Of a stretch of 64,000 bases of DNA, positions 27,713 to 36,770 are shown one piece after another. The stretch lies in NCBI GenBank assembly GCA_017305665.1, contig JAFKKH010000014.1, positions 124,001 through 188,000 on the forward strand. The letters run 5' to 3'. Made by a program: the position numbers and the translations under genes. The stretch comes from Hyphomicrobiales bacterium. GTDB taxonomy: Bacteria > Pseudomonadota > Alphaproteobacteria > Rhizobiales > Xanthobacteraceae. The notes under the pieces are model-generated. The model made no database searches. It saw only the letters and a list, made by a program, of their open reading frames with translations, and had not been told where the DNA came from. Numbering within the stretch: the first letter of the stretch is position 1; every line of letters starts with the position of its first letter.

Positions 27713-27743
27713 AAAGAGGCCCGCGCAAGCGGGCCTCTTTTTT
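27713..27743 (+). terminator. Rho-independent terminator after the first DUF992 gene
   Basis: AAAGAGGCCCGC pairs with GCGGGCCTCTTT around GCAA and is followed by further T residues, a textbook intrinsic terminator. Confidence 0.9.
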
Positions 27744-27860
27744 ATGACGTGCATGGCCGAGGGTCCGTCTCTGGCGAGAGACCGGACGGTATGCCATAAA
27801 TCGGCGCGCCATGATTTGTGGCGGCCTTTGCATCACACCTTATCGATCCGGAGTTTTGCC

Positions 27861-28340
27861 ATGCGCGGTTTTCCAGTCTTGTGGGGCGCCGTTGCGGCGC
27901 TGATCGTGTCGCTCGCAAGTGCCCAGGCCCAGCAGCCAGACCGCGTCAAGGTCGGCGTCCTCGAATGTCGCGGCGGGGCCAGCGTCGGATTCGTCGTCGG
28001 TTCGGTGACCCATCTCGGCTGCGTATTTCGCGCCGACGGCATGCCGGAGGACCGCTACATCGCCACCATTCGCAAGGTCGGGGTCGATCTCGGCATTACC
28101 CAGGAGTCGGCGCTCGCCTGGGGCGTCTATGCGCCGGTGGCGCGGCTCGGGGCGGGCGATCTCTCCGGAAACTATGCCGGCGCGCAGGGCAGCGCCACGA
28201 TCGGCGTCGGTCTCGGCGGCAACGTCCTGATCGGCGGTTCGGCGAATTCCATCGCGCTGCAGCCCCTCAGTGTGCAGGGCCAGGTCGGACTCAACGTCGC
28301 GGCGGGTCTTGCCGCGCTTGAACTGCGCCCGGGCCGCTGA
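27861..28340 (+). CDS. DUF992 secreted protein, paralogue
   Basis: 159 aa from ATG 27861, with GGAG upstream. The signal peptide is MRGFPVLWGAVAALIVSLAS followed by AQAQ. The core is DUF992 (VKVGVLECRGGASVGFVVGS, then LGCVFRADG and RLGAGDLSGNYAGAQGSATI and LIGGSANSIALQPLSVQGQV). It lacks the His tail of its neighbour. Its last 50 bases overlap the end of the convergent MFS gene. Function unknown; a periplasmic location is expected. Confidence 0.88.
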   Translation: MRGFPVLWGAVAALIVSLASAQAQQPDRVKVGVLECRGGASVGFVVGSVTHLGCVFRADGMPEDRYIATIRKVGVDLGITQESALAWGVYAPVARLGAGDLSGNYAGAQGSATIGVGLGGNVLIGGSANSIALQPLSVQGQVGLNVAAGLAALELRPGR

Positions 28341-29562
28341 GCTCCGCCTGCGGCGGGGTACCAAGGCGCGGCAACCGGCGTCGGATCGCGGCCAGCGATA
28401 GCAGGGCGATAACCGTCAGCGCTGCGCCGGACAGGAACGTTGCCGGTGCGCCGAAGCGCTGCCACAGCGCTCCGGCCACGACGCTGGCAATCAGCAATGC
28501 CAGGCCGCTGATCAGGTTGAAGATGCCGAAGGCCGTGCCGCGCAGCTCGGGCGGAGAAGCATCCGCGAGCAGTGCGGATAAAAGCCCCTGCGTGAATCCC
28601 ATGTGTGCGCCCCATAGCGCGACGCCGGCCATGACGACGATAAGCCCGCCGTCGATCGCGAGAAGCAGGTCGGCGAGGATCAGGAGTAGCAGTCCGGCCG
28701 CCAGCACGTTGATCCGGTTGGTTCGGTCGGACAGCAATCCCGCGGGATAGGCGACGATCGTATACACCACGTTCATGATGACCAGCACGACGGGCAGCAG
28801 CGCCACCGGCAGGCCGGCACCCTGGGCCCTTAGCAACAGGAACGCTTCGCTGAAGCGTGCAAGCGTGAACAGCGTCGCGGCGCCCGTCACGATCCAGAAG
28901 ATGCTGCCCAGACGCTTCAGCTCGGAGAGACGCAGGGGCCAGCGCGGCGTCTGCGTTGCCTCCGCCCGTTCCGGTTCCTGCACGCCGAATTGCAGAAGCG
29001 CGACCGCGACGACCGCCGGGATGACGGCAACCCAGAACACCGTCTGATAGTGGTCGGATGTGAGCCACATCAATGCGATTGCAAGGCCGGGTCCGGCGAA
29101 CGCGCCGATGGTGTCGAGCGATTGCCGCAACCCGAAGCTCGCGCCGCGCAGCGAAGGCGGAGCGAGATCAGCCACCAGCGCATCGCGGGGCGCTCCGCGA
29201 AGGCCCTTGCCCACACGGTCCAGAAAGCGGGCCGCTGCGATCCAGCCGACCGTCGACCCCAATGGGAAGATCGGTTTGGTCAAGGCCGCGAGTCCATAGC
29301 CGGCAACGGCCAGGATCTTGCGCTTGCCGAGCCAGTCGGAAAGCGCGCCGGAAAACACCTTGACGATCGAGGCCGTCGCCTCGGCGATGCCCTCGATGAT
29401 GCCGACGACAAGCACCGATGCGCCTATCACGCTGACCAGATAAGTGGGCAGCAGCGCGTGGATCATCTCCGAGGAGATGTCCATGAACATCGATACGAAA
29501 CCCAGTGCCCAGATCGGTGTGGGGATGCCGCGCAGTCCGACCGGCCTGGTTCCGTCTCCCAT
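28291..29562 (-). CDS. MFS permease
   Basis: 423 aa with twelve predicted transmembrane helices. ATG 29562 (MGDGTRPVGLRGIPTPIWAL) has GGAGCGTTG upstream. Typical MFS loop motif D-x-x-G-x-R-x-K appears as GALSDWLGKRKILAVAGYGL, and the end carries GLLSALLADASPPELRGTAF. It belongs to the broad drug or sugar MFS group; the substrate is unknown. The 3' end overlaps the convergent DUF992 gene by 50 bases. The start faces the EF-G-like gene across 234 bases, a divergent promoter region. Confidence 0.88.
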   Translation of the reverse strand: MGDGTRPVGLRGIPTPIWALGFVSMFMDISSEMIHALLPTYLVSVIGASVLVVGIIEGIAEATASIVKVFSGALSDWLGKRKILAVAGYGLAALTKPIFPLGSTVGWIAAARFLDRVGKGLRGAPRDALVADLAPPSLRGASFGLRQSLDTIGAFAGPGLAIALMWLTSDHYQTVFWVAVIPAVVAVALLQFGVQEPERAEATQTPRWPLRLSELKRLGSIFWIVTGAATLFTLARFSEAFLLLRAQGAGLPVALLPVVLVIMNVVYTIVAYPAGLLSDRTNRINVLAAGLLLLILADLLLAIDGGLIVVMAGVALWGAHMGFTQGLLSALLADASPPELRGTAFGIFNLISGLALLIASVVAGALWQRFGAPATFLSGAALTVIALLSLAAIRRRLPRLGTPPQAELSGPGAVQARQDPPRR

Positions 29563-29796
29563 CAACGCTCCGTTCCGTTCGGTGTGGCCCAATCGATTTA
29601 TGGCCTGACAGTGGCAACCCGCGGCCTGTTTGTGCAACGCCGACCTGTTGTGCGCTACATCTTGCGCACCGCGTTTTGATCGCATCGGCGTTATGGCACG
29701 GCGACGCGTTTCCGGCTTGCCAAAATCGGAGCGCGGGAGGAGCATCGCCTTTGCCGACCCAATCATGGGCCGACTTCCAGAAGACAGGAGGCGGCA

Positions 29797-31860
29797 ATGG
29801 GACAAGACGTCAAACGTCCCTCAGGTCATCAAGGCTCGGGCTCCCGGTGCATTGCGCTGGTGGGCCCCTTCCAAAGCGGCAAGACCACACTTCTCGAAGC
29901 CATCCTCGCCCGAACGGGCGCAATCCCCAAAGCAGGCAGCGTCGATCACGGAACCAGCGTCGGTGACGCAAGTCCGGAAGCGCGCCATCACAAGATGGGC
30001 GTCGGCCTGAGCGCCGCGACCACGACCTTCATGGGCGAAAACTACACCTTTATCGATTGTCCGGGATCGATCGAATTCGCGCACGACATGCGCGCGGCAC
30101 TTCCTCCGGTCGATGCCGCTGTGGTGGTCTGCGAGGCCGACGAGCGCAAGTTGCCGCAACTGCAGATCGTCCTGCGCGAACTCGAAGACCTTGGCATTCC
30201 CCGCTTTCTGTTTCTGAACAAGATCGACAAGGCCAGCAAGCGCGTGCGTGAGACGCTCGCGACGTTGCAACCGGCCTCGCGGATTCCGCTGGTGCTGCGG
30301 CAGATCCCGATCTGGAACGGCGACCTGATCGCGGGCTTCGTCGATCTCGCGCTGGAGCGCGCCTTTGTCTATCGCGAGCACAAGGCCTCCGAAGTCATCG
30401 ACCTCAAGGGCGGCGATCTCGACCGCGAGAAGGAAGCGCGGTTCTCCATGCTGGAGAAGCTCGCCGATCACGACGACGCGCTGTTGGAGCAACTGCTCGA
30501 GGATATCCAGCCGCCGCGCGACGCGGTGTTCGACGATCTGGCCCACGAACTGCGCGAAGGTCAGATTTGCCCGGTGCTGCTCGGCTCGGCGGCGCGCGAG
30601 AACGGCGTGCTGAGGTTGATGAAGGCCTTGCGGCATGAGGCGCCCGGCATCGAGGCAACCGCGAAACGGCTCGACGTGGCCGGCAGCAAGGAAGCGCTGG
30701 CCTACGTCTTCAAGACCATGCACCTCCAGCACGGCGGCAAGCTCTCGCTGGCGCGCGTTCTGACCGGCCGTTTTGACGATGCGGCGGCTGTGCAGGCCTC
30801 ATCCGGCGAAGCCGGAAAGATTTCCGGCATTCTCGCGGTCACCGGCGCGCACGATAGCAAGCGTCCGTCGGCCGAGGCCGGCGAGATCGTCGCGTTCGGC
30901 AAGCTCGACGCGGTGAAGACCGGCGATACGCTGACGACCGCGAAAGCACATCCGCCGCTGCTGGCCGGCCTCGCGCCAGCCGCCCCCGCGCTTGCACTCG
31001 CGCTCGCGGCCGGAGACCGCAAGGACGACGTCAAGCTCGGGCAGGCCCTGATCAAGCTCAACGAGGAGGATCCGTCGCTCGCCATCGTCCACAACGCGCA
31101 AACTCACGACACCGTGCTGTGGGGGCAGGGCGAGATGCATTTGCGCGTCGCATTGGAGCGGCTGCACGATCGTTTCGGCATCAACGTGAATTCACATCCG
31201 CCCGCGATCGGCTATCAGGAAACCATCCGCAAGCCGATCACCCAGCGCGGTCGCCACAAGAAACAGTCCGGCGGTCACGGTCAGTTCGGCGACGTGGTGC
31301 TGGAGATCAGGCCGATGCCGCGCGGTAGCGGTTTTGCCTTCGTCGACAAGATCGTCGGCGGCGCGGTGCCGCGCAACTACATCGGCGCGGTGGAGGATGG
31401 CGTCCGCGACGGACTTGCGCGCGGACCGCTCGGCTTTCCCGTGATCGACGTGCAGGCGACGCTGACCGATGGCTCGTACCACAGCGTGGATTCCTCGGAT
31501 CAGGCGTTCCGCACGGCATCGCGCGTGGGCGTCGCGGAGGCGCTGCCGCAATGCCAGCCCGTGCTGCTGGAGCCGATCCACCTGGTCGAAATCGTCTGCC
31601 CGAGCGAGGCGACGGCGAAGATCAACGCGATCCTGTCGGCACGGCGTGGCCAGATTCTCGGCTTCGATACCCGCGAGGGCTGGACCGGATGGGATTGCGT
31701 GCGCGCGATGATGCCGGAGGCCGAGATCGGCGACCTCATCGTCGAGCTGCGCTCGGCCACGGCGGGCGCGGGAAGCTTCACCCGGCAGTTCGATCGCATG
31801 GCCGAAGTCACCGGCCGTGCGGCGGACCAGATCGTCGCGGCGCATCGCGACGCGGCGTAG
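29797..31860 (+). CDS. Elongation factor G-like GTPase
   Basis: 687 aa, full EF-G length. G1 is GPFQSGKTT (about residues 23-31), G3 is DCPG (87-90), G4 is NKID (141-144). Domain II (LAYVFKTMHLQHGGKLSLAR), domain III and IV (GRHKKQSGGHGQFGDVVLEI with the H-G-Q-F-G tip) and domain V (EIVCPSEATAKINAILSARR) follow. The switch 1 region has HKMGVGLSAATTTF in place of the canonical R-G-I-T, so it is the EF-G-like/EF-G2 type, not the main FusA. RBS AGGAGG. The main fusA would be elsewhere. Confidence 0.88.
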   Translation: MGQDVKRPSGHQGSGSRCIALVGPFQSGKTTLLEAILARTGAIPKAGSVDHGTSVGDASPEARHHKMGVGLSAATTTFMGENYTFIDCPGSIEFAHDMRAALPPVDAAVVVCEADERKLPQLQIVLRELEDLGIPRFLFLNKIDKASKRVRETLATLQPASRIPLVLRQIPIWNGDLIAGFVDLALERAFVYREHKASEVIDLKGGDLDREKEARFSMLEKLADHDDALLEQLLEDIQPPRDAVFDDLAHELREGQICPVLLGSAARENGVLRLMKALRHEAPGIEATAKRLDVAGSKEALAYVFKTMHLQHGGKLSLARVLTGRFDDAAAVQASSGEAGKISGILAVTGAHDSKRPSAEAGEIVAFGKLDAVKTGDTLTTAKAHPPLLAGLAPAAPALALALAAGDRKDDVKLGQALIKLNEEDPSLAIVHNAQTHDTVLWGQGEMHLRVALERLHDRFGINVNSHPPAIGYQETIRKPITQRGRHKKQSGGHGQFGDVVLEIRPMPRGSGFAFVDKIVGGAVPRNYIGAVEDGVRDGLARGPLGFPVIDVQATLTDGSYHSVDSSDQAFRTASRVGVAEALPQCQPVLLEPIHLVEIVCPSEATAKINAILSARRGQILGFDTREGWTGWDCVRAMMPEAEIGDLIVELRSATAGAGSFTRQFDRMAEVTGRAADQIVAAHRDAA

Positions 31861-31870
31861 CGCAGCGGTC

Positions 31871-32392
31871 ATGGCTATCGGCCCGACCGGTGACGTGAGG
31901 GCCGTCGGCTCGCGGGTGGTGATCGTCGGCGCCAGCGGTTCCGGCAAGAGCACGCTGGCCGGTGTGCTTGGCGCACGCATGGCCGTTGAGGTCATCGACC
32001 TCGACCGCATTCACTGGCTGGGCAAGGTTGGCGTGAAGCGTGATGAGGGCGATGCCAGGCAGATGGTCTCTGCGCACGCGGCCAGGCCGTCATGGATCAT
32101 CGAAGGTGTTTTTGGCTGGCTCGCGGACGTCGCCTTGCCACGCGCGACGTCATTGGTCTGGCTTGATCTGCCGTGGAGCGCCTGCCGCGAAGGCCTTGCC
32201 GCGCGCGGGCCTTGGCCCGGCGCCAGTGCAGCGGAGCATGCCGACTTTCTTGCGTGGGCCGAGGATTACTGGCGCCGCGAGACGCCGAGTTCGTTCAACG
32301 GCCATCTCGCGCTGTTCGCGGCGTTCAACGGGCCGAAATGGCGGCTACGGTCGCGGGCTGAGACGGCTGATTGGCTGCCCGACGGGTCTTGA
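31871..32392 (+). CDS. P-loop NTPase, small-kinase-like (adenylate-kinase-like fold)
   Basis: 173 aa from ATG 31871, ten bases after the EF-G-like gene and so probably co-transcribed. Walker A is GASGSGKST in VIVGASGSGKSTLAGVLGAR. The order LDRIHWLGKV and WIIEGVFGWLADVAL then LVWLDLPWSACREGL is the pattern of the FlaR/YpaB-like nucleoside-kinase or 'topology modulation' group. Substrate unknown. The next gene is a separate XRE regulator behind operator-like palindromes. Confidence 0.75.
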   Translation: MAIGPTGDVRAVGSRVVIVGASGSGKSTLAGVLGARMAVEVIDLDRIHWLGKVGVKRDEGDARQMVSAHAARPSWIIEGVFGWLADVALPRATSLVWLDLPWSACREGLAARGPWPGASAAEHADFLAWAEDYWRRETPSSFNGHLALFAAFNGPKWRLRSRAETADWLPDGS

Positions 32393-32400
32393 CGATCACG

Positions 32401-32440
32401 ATGATGTATTTTACATCATTGTCATGATTTCAAATATCAT
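32401..32440. promoter_or_regulatory. AT-rich operator-like dyads before the XRE gene
   Basis: ATGATGTA and TACATCAT pair around TTT (32401-32419); ATGAT and ATCAT form a second looser dyad (32424-32440). They lie upstream of TTG 32471 in a locally AT-rich stretch. A repressor of the XRE type next door is the likely ligand. Confidence 0.5.
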
Positions 32441-32470
32441 TTATACGTTCTCAGATATGGAGATCGAGCG

Positions 32471-32743
32471 TTGATCACATCGTTTCAGATGCGGGCAGCG
32501 CGCGCACTCCTGGGCATCGATCAGCGGACGCTGGCTGCGATGGCCGGGGTATCGCTGCCGACCATCCAACGGATGGAGGCCAGTGAAGGCTCGGTGCGCG
32601 GCGTCGTCGATACGCTGGTGAAGGTGGTCGATGCATTCAATCGCGCGGGTGTCGAACTAATCGGTGAGCACGCACGCAGTGAGAATGGCGGGCGTGGTGT
32701 CCGCTTGAAACAGCCCGGACCACCTCACCGTCCAGGCGATTGA
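32471..32743 (+). CDS. XRE-type helix-turn-helix regulator (short)
   Basis: 90 aa from TTG 32471, which has GGAG eight bases upstream; ATG 32489 would shorten the protein by six residues. The HTH is MRAARALLGIDQRTLAAMAG followed by VSLPTIQRMEASEGSVRGVV, then FNRAGVELIGE. No sensor domain. It directly precedes the SulP gene on the same strand (53 bases to GTG 32797) and its upstream region has palindromes, which fit autoregulation and control of the transporter. Confidence 0.82.
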   Translation: MITSFQMRAARALLGIDQRTLAAMAGVSLPTIQRMEASEGSVRGVVDTLVKVVDAFNRAGVELIGEHARSENGGRGVRLKQPGPPHRPGD

Positions 32744-32796
32744 AGCATCGCGGCAGCTGTCGCCAGCGCCCGCGCGATGCGACGGGAGCGGGTGTG

Positions 32797-34545
32797 GTGA
32801 GCATTGCCGACGAACGAATCCACGGAATACGACAGCCGACTTTCGCCGAACTGTTCACGCCGAAACTCCTCACTGTATTGCGCGAGGGGTATCGCGTCGC
32901 TGACTTTCGTGCCGATGTCGTCGCGGGCCTGACCGTCGCCATCGTTGCATTGCCATTGTCGATGGCCATTGCCATCGCCTCCGGCGTGACGCCGGACCGG
33001 GGCCTCACCACCGCCATCATCGGCGGTTTTTTTGTGTCGCTGCTTGGCGGCAGCCGCTTTCAGGTCGGCGGCCCCGCCGGCGCGTTCATCGTGCTGGTGG
33101 CATTGACCGTCGAACGCCATGGCGTGGACGGCGTCATCCTCGCCACGCTGATGGCTGGTGTATTTCTGGTCATCGCCGGCCTGCTGCGGCTCGGCACCTA
33201 CATCAAGTTCATTCCCTATCCGGTCACGGTGGGATTCACCGCCGGCATCGCCGTCATCATCTTCGCCAGCCAGATCAAGGATCTCCTCGGCATCACGCTG
33301 GCGAAGGAGCCCAGTCCGCTGCTGCCGAAGCTCGAGGCGCTGGCGCATGCCAGCCACACCATCAGTTTCTCGGCGGTTGCGGTCAGTGCGGTCACGGTTG
33401 GCCTGATCGTTGCCCTGAAGCGATGGCGCCCGACCTGGCCGGGCATGCTGATCGGCGTGGCCGTGGCGGCGGTCGCGGTCTGGGCCTTTTCGTTGCCGGT
33501 CGAGACCATCGGCACGCGGTTCGGCGGCATCCCGCGCGAACTGCCGTGGCCGGCATTGCCTGCGATCTCGCTCGCCAAGGTGCAGGACGTGTTTCCCGAC
33601 GCGGTGGCCTTCGCGCTGCTGGCCTCGATCGAGTCGCTGCTGTCGGCGGTGGTGGCCGACGGCATGACCGGGCGGCGGCATCGCTCGAATTGCGAGCTGG
33701 TGGCGCAGGGCGTCGCCAACATCGCGTCCTCCCTGTTTGGCGGCATCTGTGTCACCGGCCTGATCGCGCGGACCGCGACCAACATCCGTGCCGGTGCCCA
33801 TGGGCCGCTCGCCAGCATGATGCACTCGGCGTTCCTGATGCTGTTCATGCTGATCGCGGCACCGCTCGCGAGCTACATTCCGCTGGCGGCGCTAGCGGCG
33901 GTGCTGGCCGTGGTGGCCTGGAACATGGCCGAGAAGCACGAGTTCGTCACCCTGATCCGCTCGTCGCGCGGCGACGGGCTGGTGCTGTTGGCAACTTTCC
34001 TGCTGACGATTTTCCGCGATCTCTCCGAGGGCATCCTGGTGGGCTTCGCGCTCGGCGCGGTGTTGTTCATCAACCGCATGGCGCAGACCACGAGCATCGA
34101 AACGGCCGCGCCGCTGGTCGCGGAGGACAAGGCGGACGACGCCAACGGCGACCGCAAGCCGTACGACGCCGCGCTGGCGACTGATCCCGATATCGTGGTG
34201 TACCGCATCACCGGCGCGTTCTTCTTCGGCGCGGCATCCTCGATCGGATCGCTGCTCGATGAAATTGCCGTCCACCACAAGGCATTCATTGTCGATTTCG
34301 CCGCGGTGCCGTTCCTGGATTCCTCGGCCGCCAACACCATCAATCGCGTCGCGGCCAAGGCGCAGCGGCAGGGCATCAGGCTGTTCATCACCGGCGCGTC
34401 GCCGTCGGTGCGCCGGACCTTGCTGACCTATGGCGTCAGGCCGCCGCGTGCGCGATACCGCGCCTCCATCGCGCGCGCTTTGGCTGATATCAAGTCGCCG
34501 CGCGAGGTCCTGCCGGAAGACGCCGAGCAGTTGGTGGCGAGCTGA
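32797..34545 (+). CDS. SulP-family inorganic anion transporter with STAS domain
   Basis: 582 aa. GTG 32797 is preceded by GGGAGCG and is the best start (VSIADERIHGIRQPTFAELF). The SulP signature VAGLTVAIVALPLSMAIAIA, then GGPAGAFIVLVALTVERHGV and FVDGMTG-like VVADGMTGRRHRSNCELVAQ, mark the membrane domain (about residues 40-425). The C-terminal STAS domain has the phrase FIVDFAAVPFLDSSAANTIN. It exchanges or symports sulfate, bicarbonate or related anions across the inner membrane. It may be controlled by the adjacent XRE protein. Confidence 0.92.
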   Translation: MSIADERIHGIRQPTFAELFTPKLLTVLREGYRVADFRADVVAGLTVAIVALPLSMAIAIASGVTPDRGLTTAIIGGFFVSLLGGSRFQVGGPAGAFIVLVALTVERHGVDGVILATLMAGVFLVIAGLLRLGTYIKFIPYPVTVGFTAGIAVIIFASQIKDLLGITLAKEPSPLLPKLEALAHASHTISFSAVAVSAVTVGLIVALKRWRPTWPGMLIGVAVAAVAVWAFSLPVETIGTRFGGIPRELPWPALPAISLAKVQDVFPDAVAFALLASIESLLSAVVADGMTGRRHRSNCELVAQGVANIASSLFGGICVTGLIARTATNIRAGAHGPLASMMHSAFLMLFMLIAAPLASYIPLAALAAVLAVVAWNMAEKHEFVTLIRSSRGDGLVLLATFLLTIFRDLSEGILVGFALGAVLFINRMAQTTSIETAAPLVAEDKADDANGDRKPYDAALATDPDIVVYRITGAFFFGAASSIGSLLDEIAVHHKAFIVDFAAVPFLDSSAANTINRVAAKAQRQGIRLFITGASPSVRRTLLTYGVRPPRARYRASIARALADIKSPREVLPEDAEQLVAS

Positions 34546-34552
34546 CGCCGGC

Positions 34553-34573
34553 GCGGCGATTGCTTATCGCCGC
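34553..34573. terminator. Hairpin between convergent SulP and DyP genes
   Basis: GCGGCGAT and ATCGCCGC pair around TGCTT in the space between two convergent stops. It has no U-run. Confidence 0.4.
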
Positions 34574-34581
34574 CGTACGCT

Positions 34582-35589
34582 TCAATCCGCTGGTGAATTG
34601 ACCGGACCGGCGGCGGGACGCTGCTCCTGCGCCGTCTGAACGAGGTTTTGCAGGGTGGTGCGCGTCGGCGCGAAGAATGTCGTGCCGGTATGCGGCGTGG
34701 AAAAATCGAGTAGCCGGTCGTAGGCGCCCGGCGGATCACCGATGTACATTCGTTGCAGCATCTTCTCGATCACCCACAGGTATCGTGAGTAGCCGATAAA
34801 GTAGGTTCCGAACTCCTGCCGTCCGGCCCGGCCGAACGGCATGTTATCGCGCAGGATGTCATATTCGTTTCCGTCGGCGTCCACGATGGTGGCCAGCGAC
34901 TTGTGCGATTTGCGCGGAGCGTTGTCGTCGTCGATTTCGATATTGTCGATTTTCGTACGGCCGATGATTTCTTCTTGAAGATGGGCCGGAGTCCGTGCCC
35001 AGGCGTTCAGATCGTGCAGGTACTTCTGAACGACGACGTAACTGCCTCCGGCGAAGCCGGCATCTTCGTCACCGACAAGCGCCGAGTCGGGAAGATCGAG
35101 GCCGGTGGGATTGGCCGTACCGTCGACAAAGCCGAGAAGGTCGCGGGCATCGAAATATCGAAAGCCGGAAACCTCGTCGATGACAGTTACGCTGGTGCCG
35201 AGACTGCCGAGCAGGATGCGTTCCAACTCGAAGCACATGTCGGGGCGTTCGGAGCGGATATGAAAGAGCAGATCGCCCGGTGTCGCCGGCGCCGTGTGGA
35301 CCGGCCCCTTGATCGGCGCGAACGGCTTTAGCTCCCGCGGCCGGCTGTTCAAATGCAGCCGATCCCAGAGATCGCGACCGATTCCGGCGATGCACGACAG
35401 GTGGCCGCCGAGATCGCGGAATCCGACCGTTTTCACCAGATCGTCAAGCTCCCCGAGCACCGAGGAGACCTTCGCCAGAGCGGCCGGTTCGCTCGCAACG
35501 GTCACCACGAGAAAGATCGCAGCCTGGGATAGCGGAGCGTCGATACTCTGTGCATCGATCGGCACCCTGTCCCAATTCTTGCCGGACAT
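34582..35589 (-). CDS. Dyp-type heme peroxidase
   Basis: 335 aa. The signature GXXDG is in GFVDGTANP with catalytic Asp at about 156; the proximal His is in NAPRKSHKSLATI (about 229), and the distal Arg in YDILRDNMPFG (about 247). This is the family pattern of YfeX/DypB-like enzymes. It has no signal peptide, so it is cytoplasmic or an encapsulin cargo type, but no encapsulin gene is nearby. Heme peroxidation of dye-like or porphyrin-like substrates is typical. ATG is preceded by GGAGAATGCGGA. Confidence 0.95.
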   Translation of the reverse strand: MSGKNWDRVPIDAQSIDAPLSQAAIFLVVTVASEPAALAKVSSVLGELDDLVKTVGFRDLGGHLSCIAGIGRDLWDRLHLNSRPRELKPFAPIKGPVHTAPATPGDLLFHIRSERPDMCFELERILLGSLGTSVTVIDEVSGFRYFDARDLLGFVDGTANPTGLDLPDSALVGDEDAGFAGGSYVVVQKYLHDLNAWARTPAHLQEEIIGRTKIDNIEIDDDNAPRKSHKSLATIVDADGNEYDILRDNMPFGRAGRQEFGTYFIGYSRYLWVIEKMLQRMYIGDPPGAYDRLLDFSTPHTGTTFFAPTRTTLQNLVQTAQEQRPAAGPVNSPAD

Positions 35590-35897
35590 TCCGCATTCTC
35601 CAGTTAGCAGGAATTTGTTTCAGACGGTCGCAATCGGACGGAGCACGTGTGGTCCCATCAGGATATCGCGCGCGTGAGCGATAGCGCAACACCGGTTGCC
35701 GCGAGGTCACGATGCGGACGGCATGGTGGCGGGGAAGCTGTGCGGGCTGTGTCTGGCATCCGGATGTCGCCCGACAAAGATGCGGCGGAGAACAGAGAGC
35801 TTTCGCGATCCGCGCGTTCTTGGTATCGAACGGATGACCATAAAGTGATCGTTGCGGCCGATCTATCGGCCTTCCACGTCTCCCAGCAGGACCGCCG
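35590..35897. other. 307-base gap between divergent genes
   Basis: It separates the leftward DyP gene from the rightward aroE gene. No ORF of protein-like composition, terminator or repeat was found; it presumably holds two promoters. Confidence 0.5.
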
Positions 35898-36752
35898 ATG
35901 ACAGCCGAGACCAAAGCCCGCGCCGCCTGCCTGATTGGATGGCCGGCCGCGCATTCGCGCTCGCCGCTGATCCATCACTACTGGCTGCGCACGCTCGGCA
36001 TCGATGGCGGCTACAACATCGAGGCCGTTCCGCCCGAGGAGGTCGCGGAGTTCATCCAGCATCTCGCCAAGCACGGCTTTGTCGGCGCCAACGTCACGAT
36101 CCCCCACAAGGAGCGCGCGCTGCAACTCACGATGCCGGACGCGCGGGCGAAAGCGGTCGGCGCGGCCAACACTCTTTATTACGATGGCGAGATGCTGCGC
36201 TCCACCAACACCGACGTCGAAGGCTTCGTCGGCAATCTCGATGCCAGCGCGCCGGGATGGGATCGCGCCGGGGAGGCGCTGGTGCTCGGCGCCGGCGGAT
36301 CGTCGCGCGCCGTGGTGTTCGGCCTGATCGAGCGCGGCATCACACGCATCCACCTCGCCAACCGCACCGTGGAACGGGCGCAGGCGCTCGCCGATCAATT
36401 CGGCGCAAAGGTGACGCCGGTCGCATGGGACGAGGTTGCCGGGAAACTGTCGCGTGTCGGGCTTCTGGTGAACACCACCTCTCTCGGCATGAAAGGGCAG
36501 CCGCCGCTGGAGATCGATCTTGCGCCGCTCTCAGCGGATGCGGTGGTCGCCGACCTCGTCTACGTGCCGCTGGAGACGCCGCTGCTCGCGGCGGCGAAAG
36601 CGCGCGGCCTCAAAACCGCCGACGGCCTCGGCATGCTGCTGCATCAGGCAGTACGTGGTTTCGAGTTGTGGTTCGGTCAGCGCCCGACGGTGACGGTGGA
36701 ACTGCGCCAACTGGTCGAGGCCGACCTGCGTGCGCCTCATCCCGCCGGCTGA
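35898..36752 (+). CDS. aroE: Shikimate dehydrogenase
   Basis: 284 aa. Shikimate binding residues are in WPAAHSRSPLIHHYW (S20 and S22), the catalytic Lys is in NVTIPHKE (K71), and AANTLYY (N91) and TNTDVEGF (D106) complete the site. The NADP-binding Gly-rich loop is GAGGSSRA (131-138). The C-terminus is LGMLLHQAVRGFELWFGQRP. It reduces 3-dehydroshikimate to shikimate in the cytosol. It stands apart from coaE/dnaQ, the usual alphaproteobacterial neighbours, so a second copy could exist. Confidence 0.95.
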   Translation: MTAETKARAACLIGWPAAHSRSPLIHHYWLRTLGIDGGYNIEAVPPEEVAEFIQHLAKHGFVGANVTIPHKERALQLTMPDARAKAVGAANTLYYDGEMLRSTNTDVEGFVGNLDASAPGWDRAGEALVLGAGGSSRAVVFGLIERGITRIHLANRTVERAQALADQFGAKVTPVAWDEVAGKLSRVGLLVNTTSLGMKGQPPLEIDLAPLSADAVVADLVYVPLETPLLAAAKARGLKTADGLGMLLHQAVRGFELWFGQRPTVTVELRQLVEADLRAPHPAG

Positions 36753-36770
36753 GACACGCCGTTCACGGTT

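Noticed and set aside
32637..33825. Minus-strand ORFs opposite the SulP gene
   Set aside because: Low-complexity His/Arg/Gln-rich shadows with no start site or domain.
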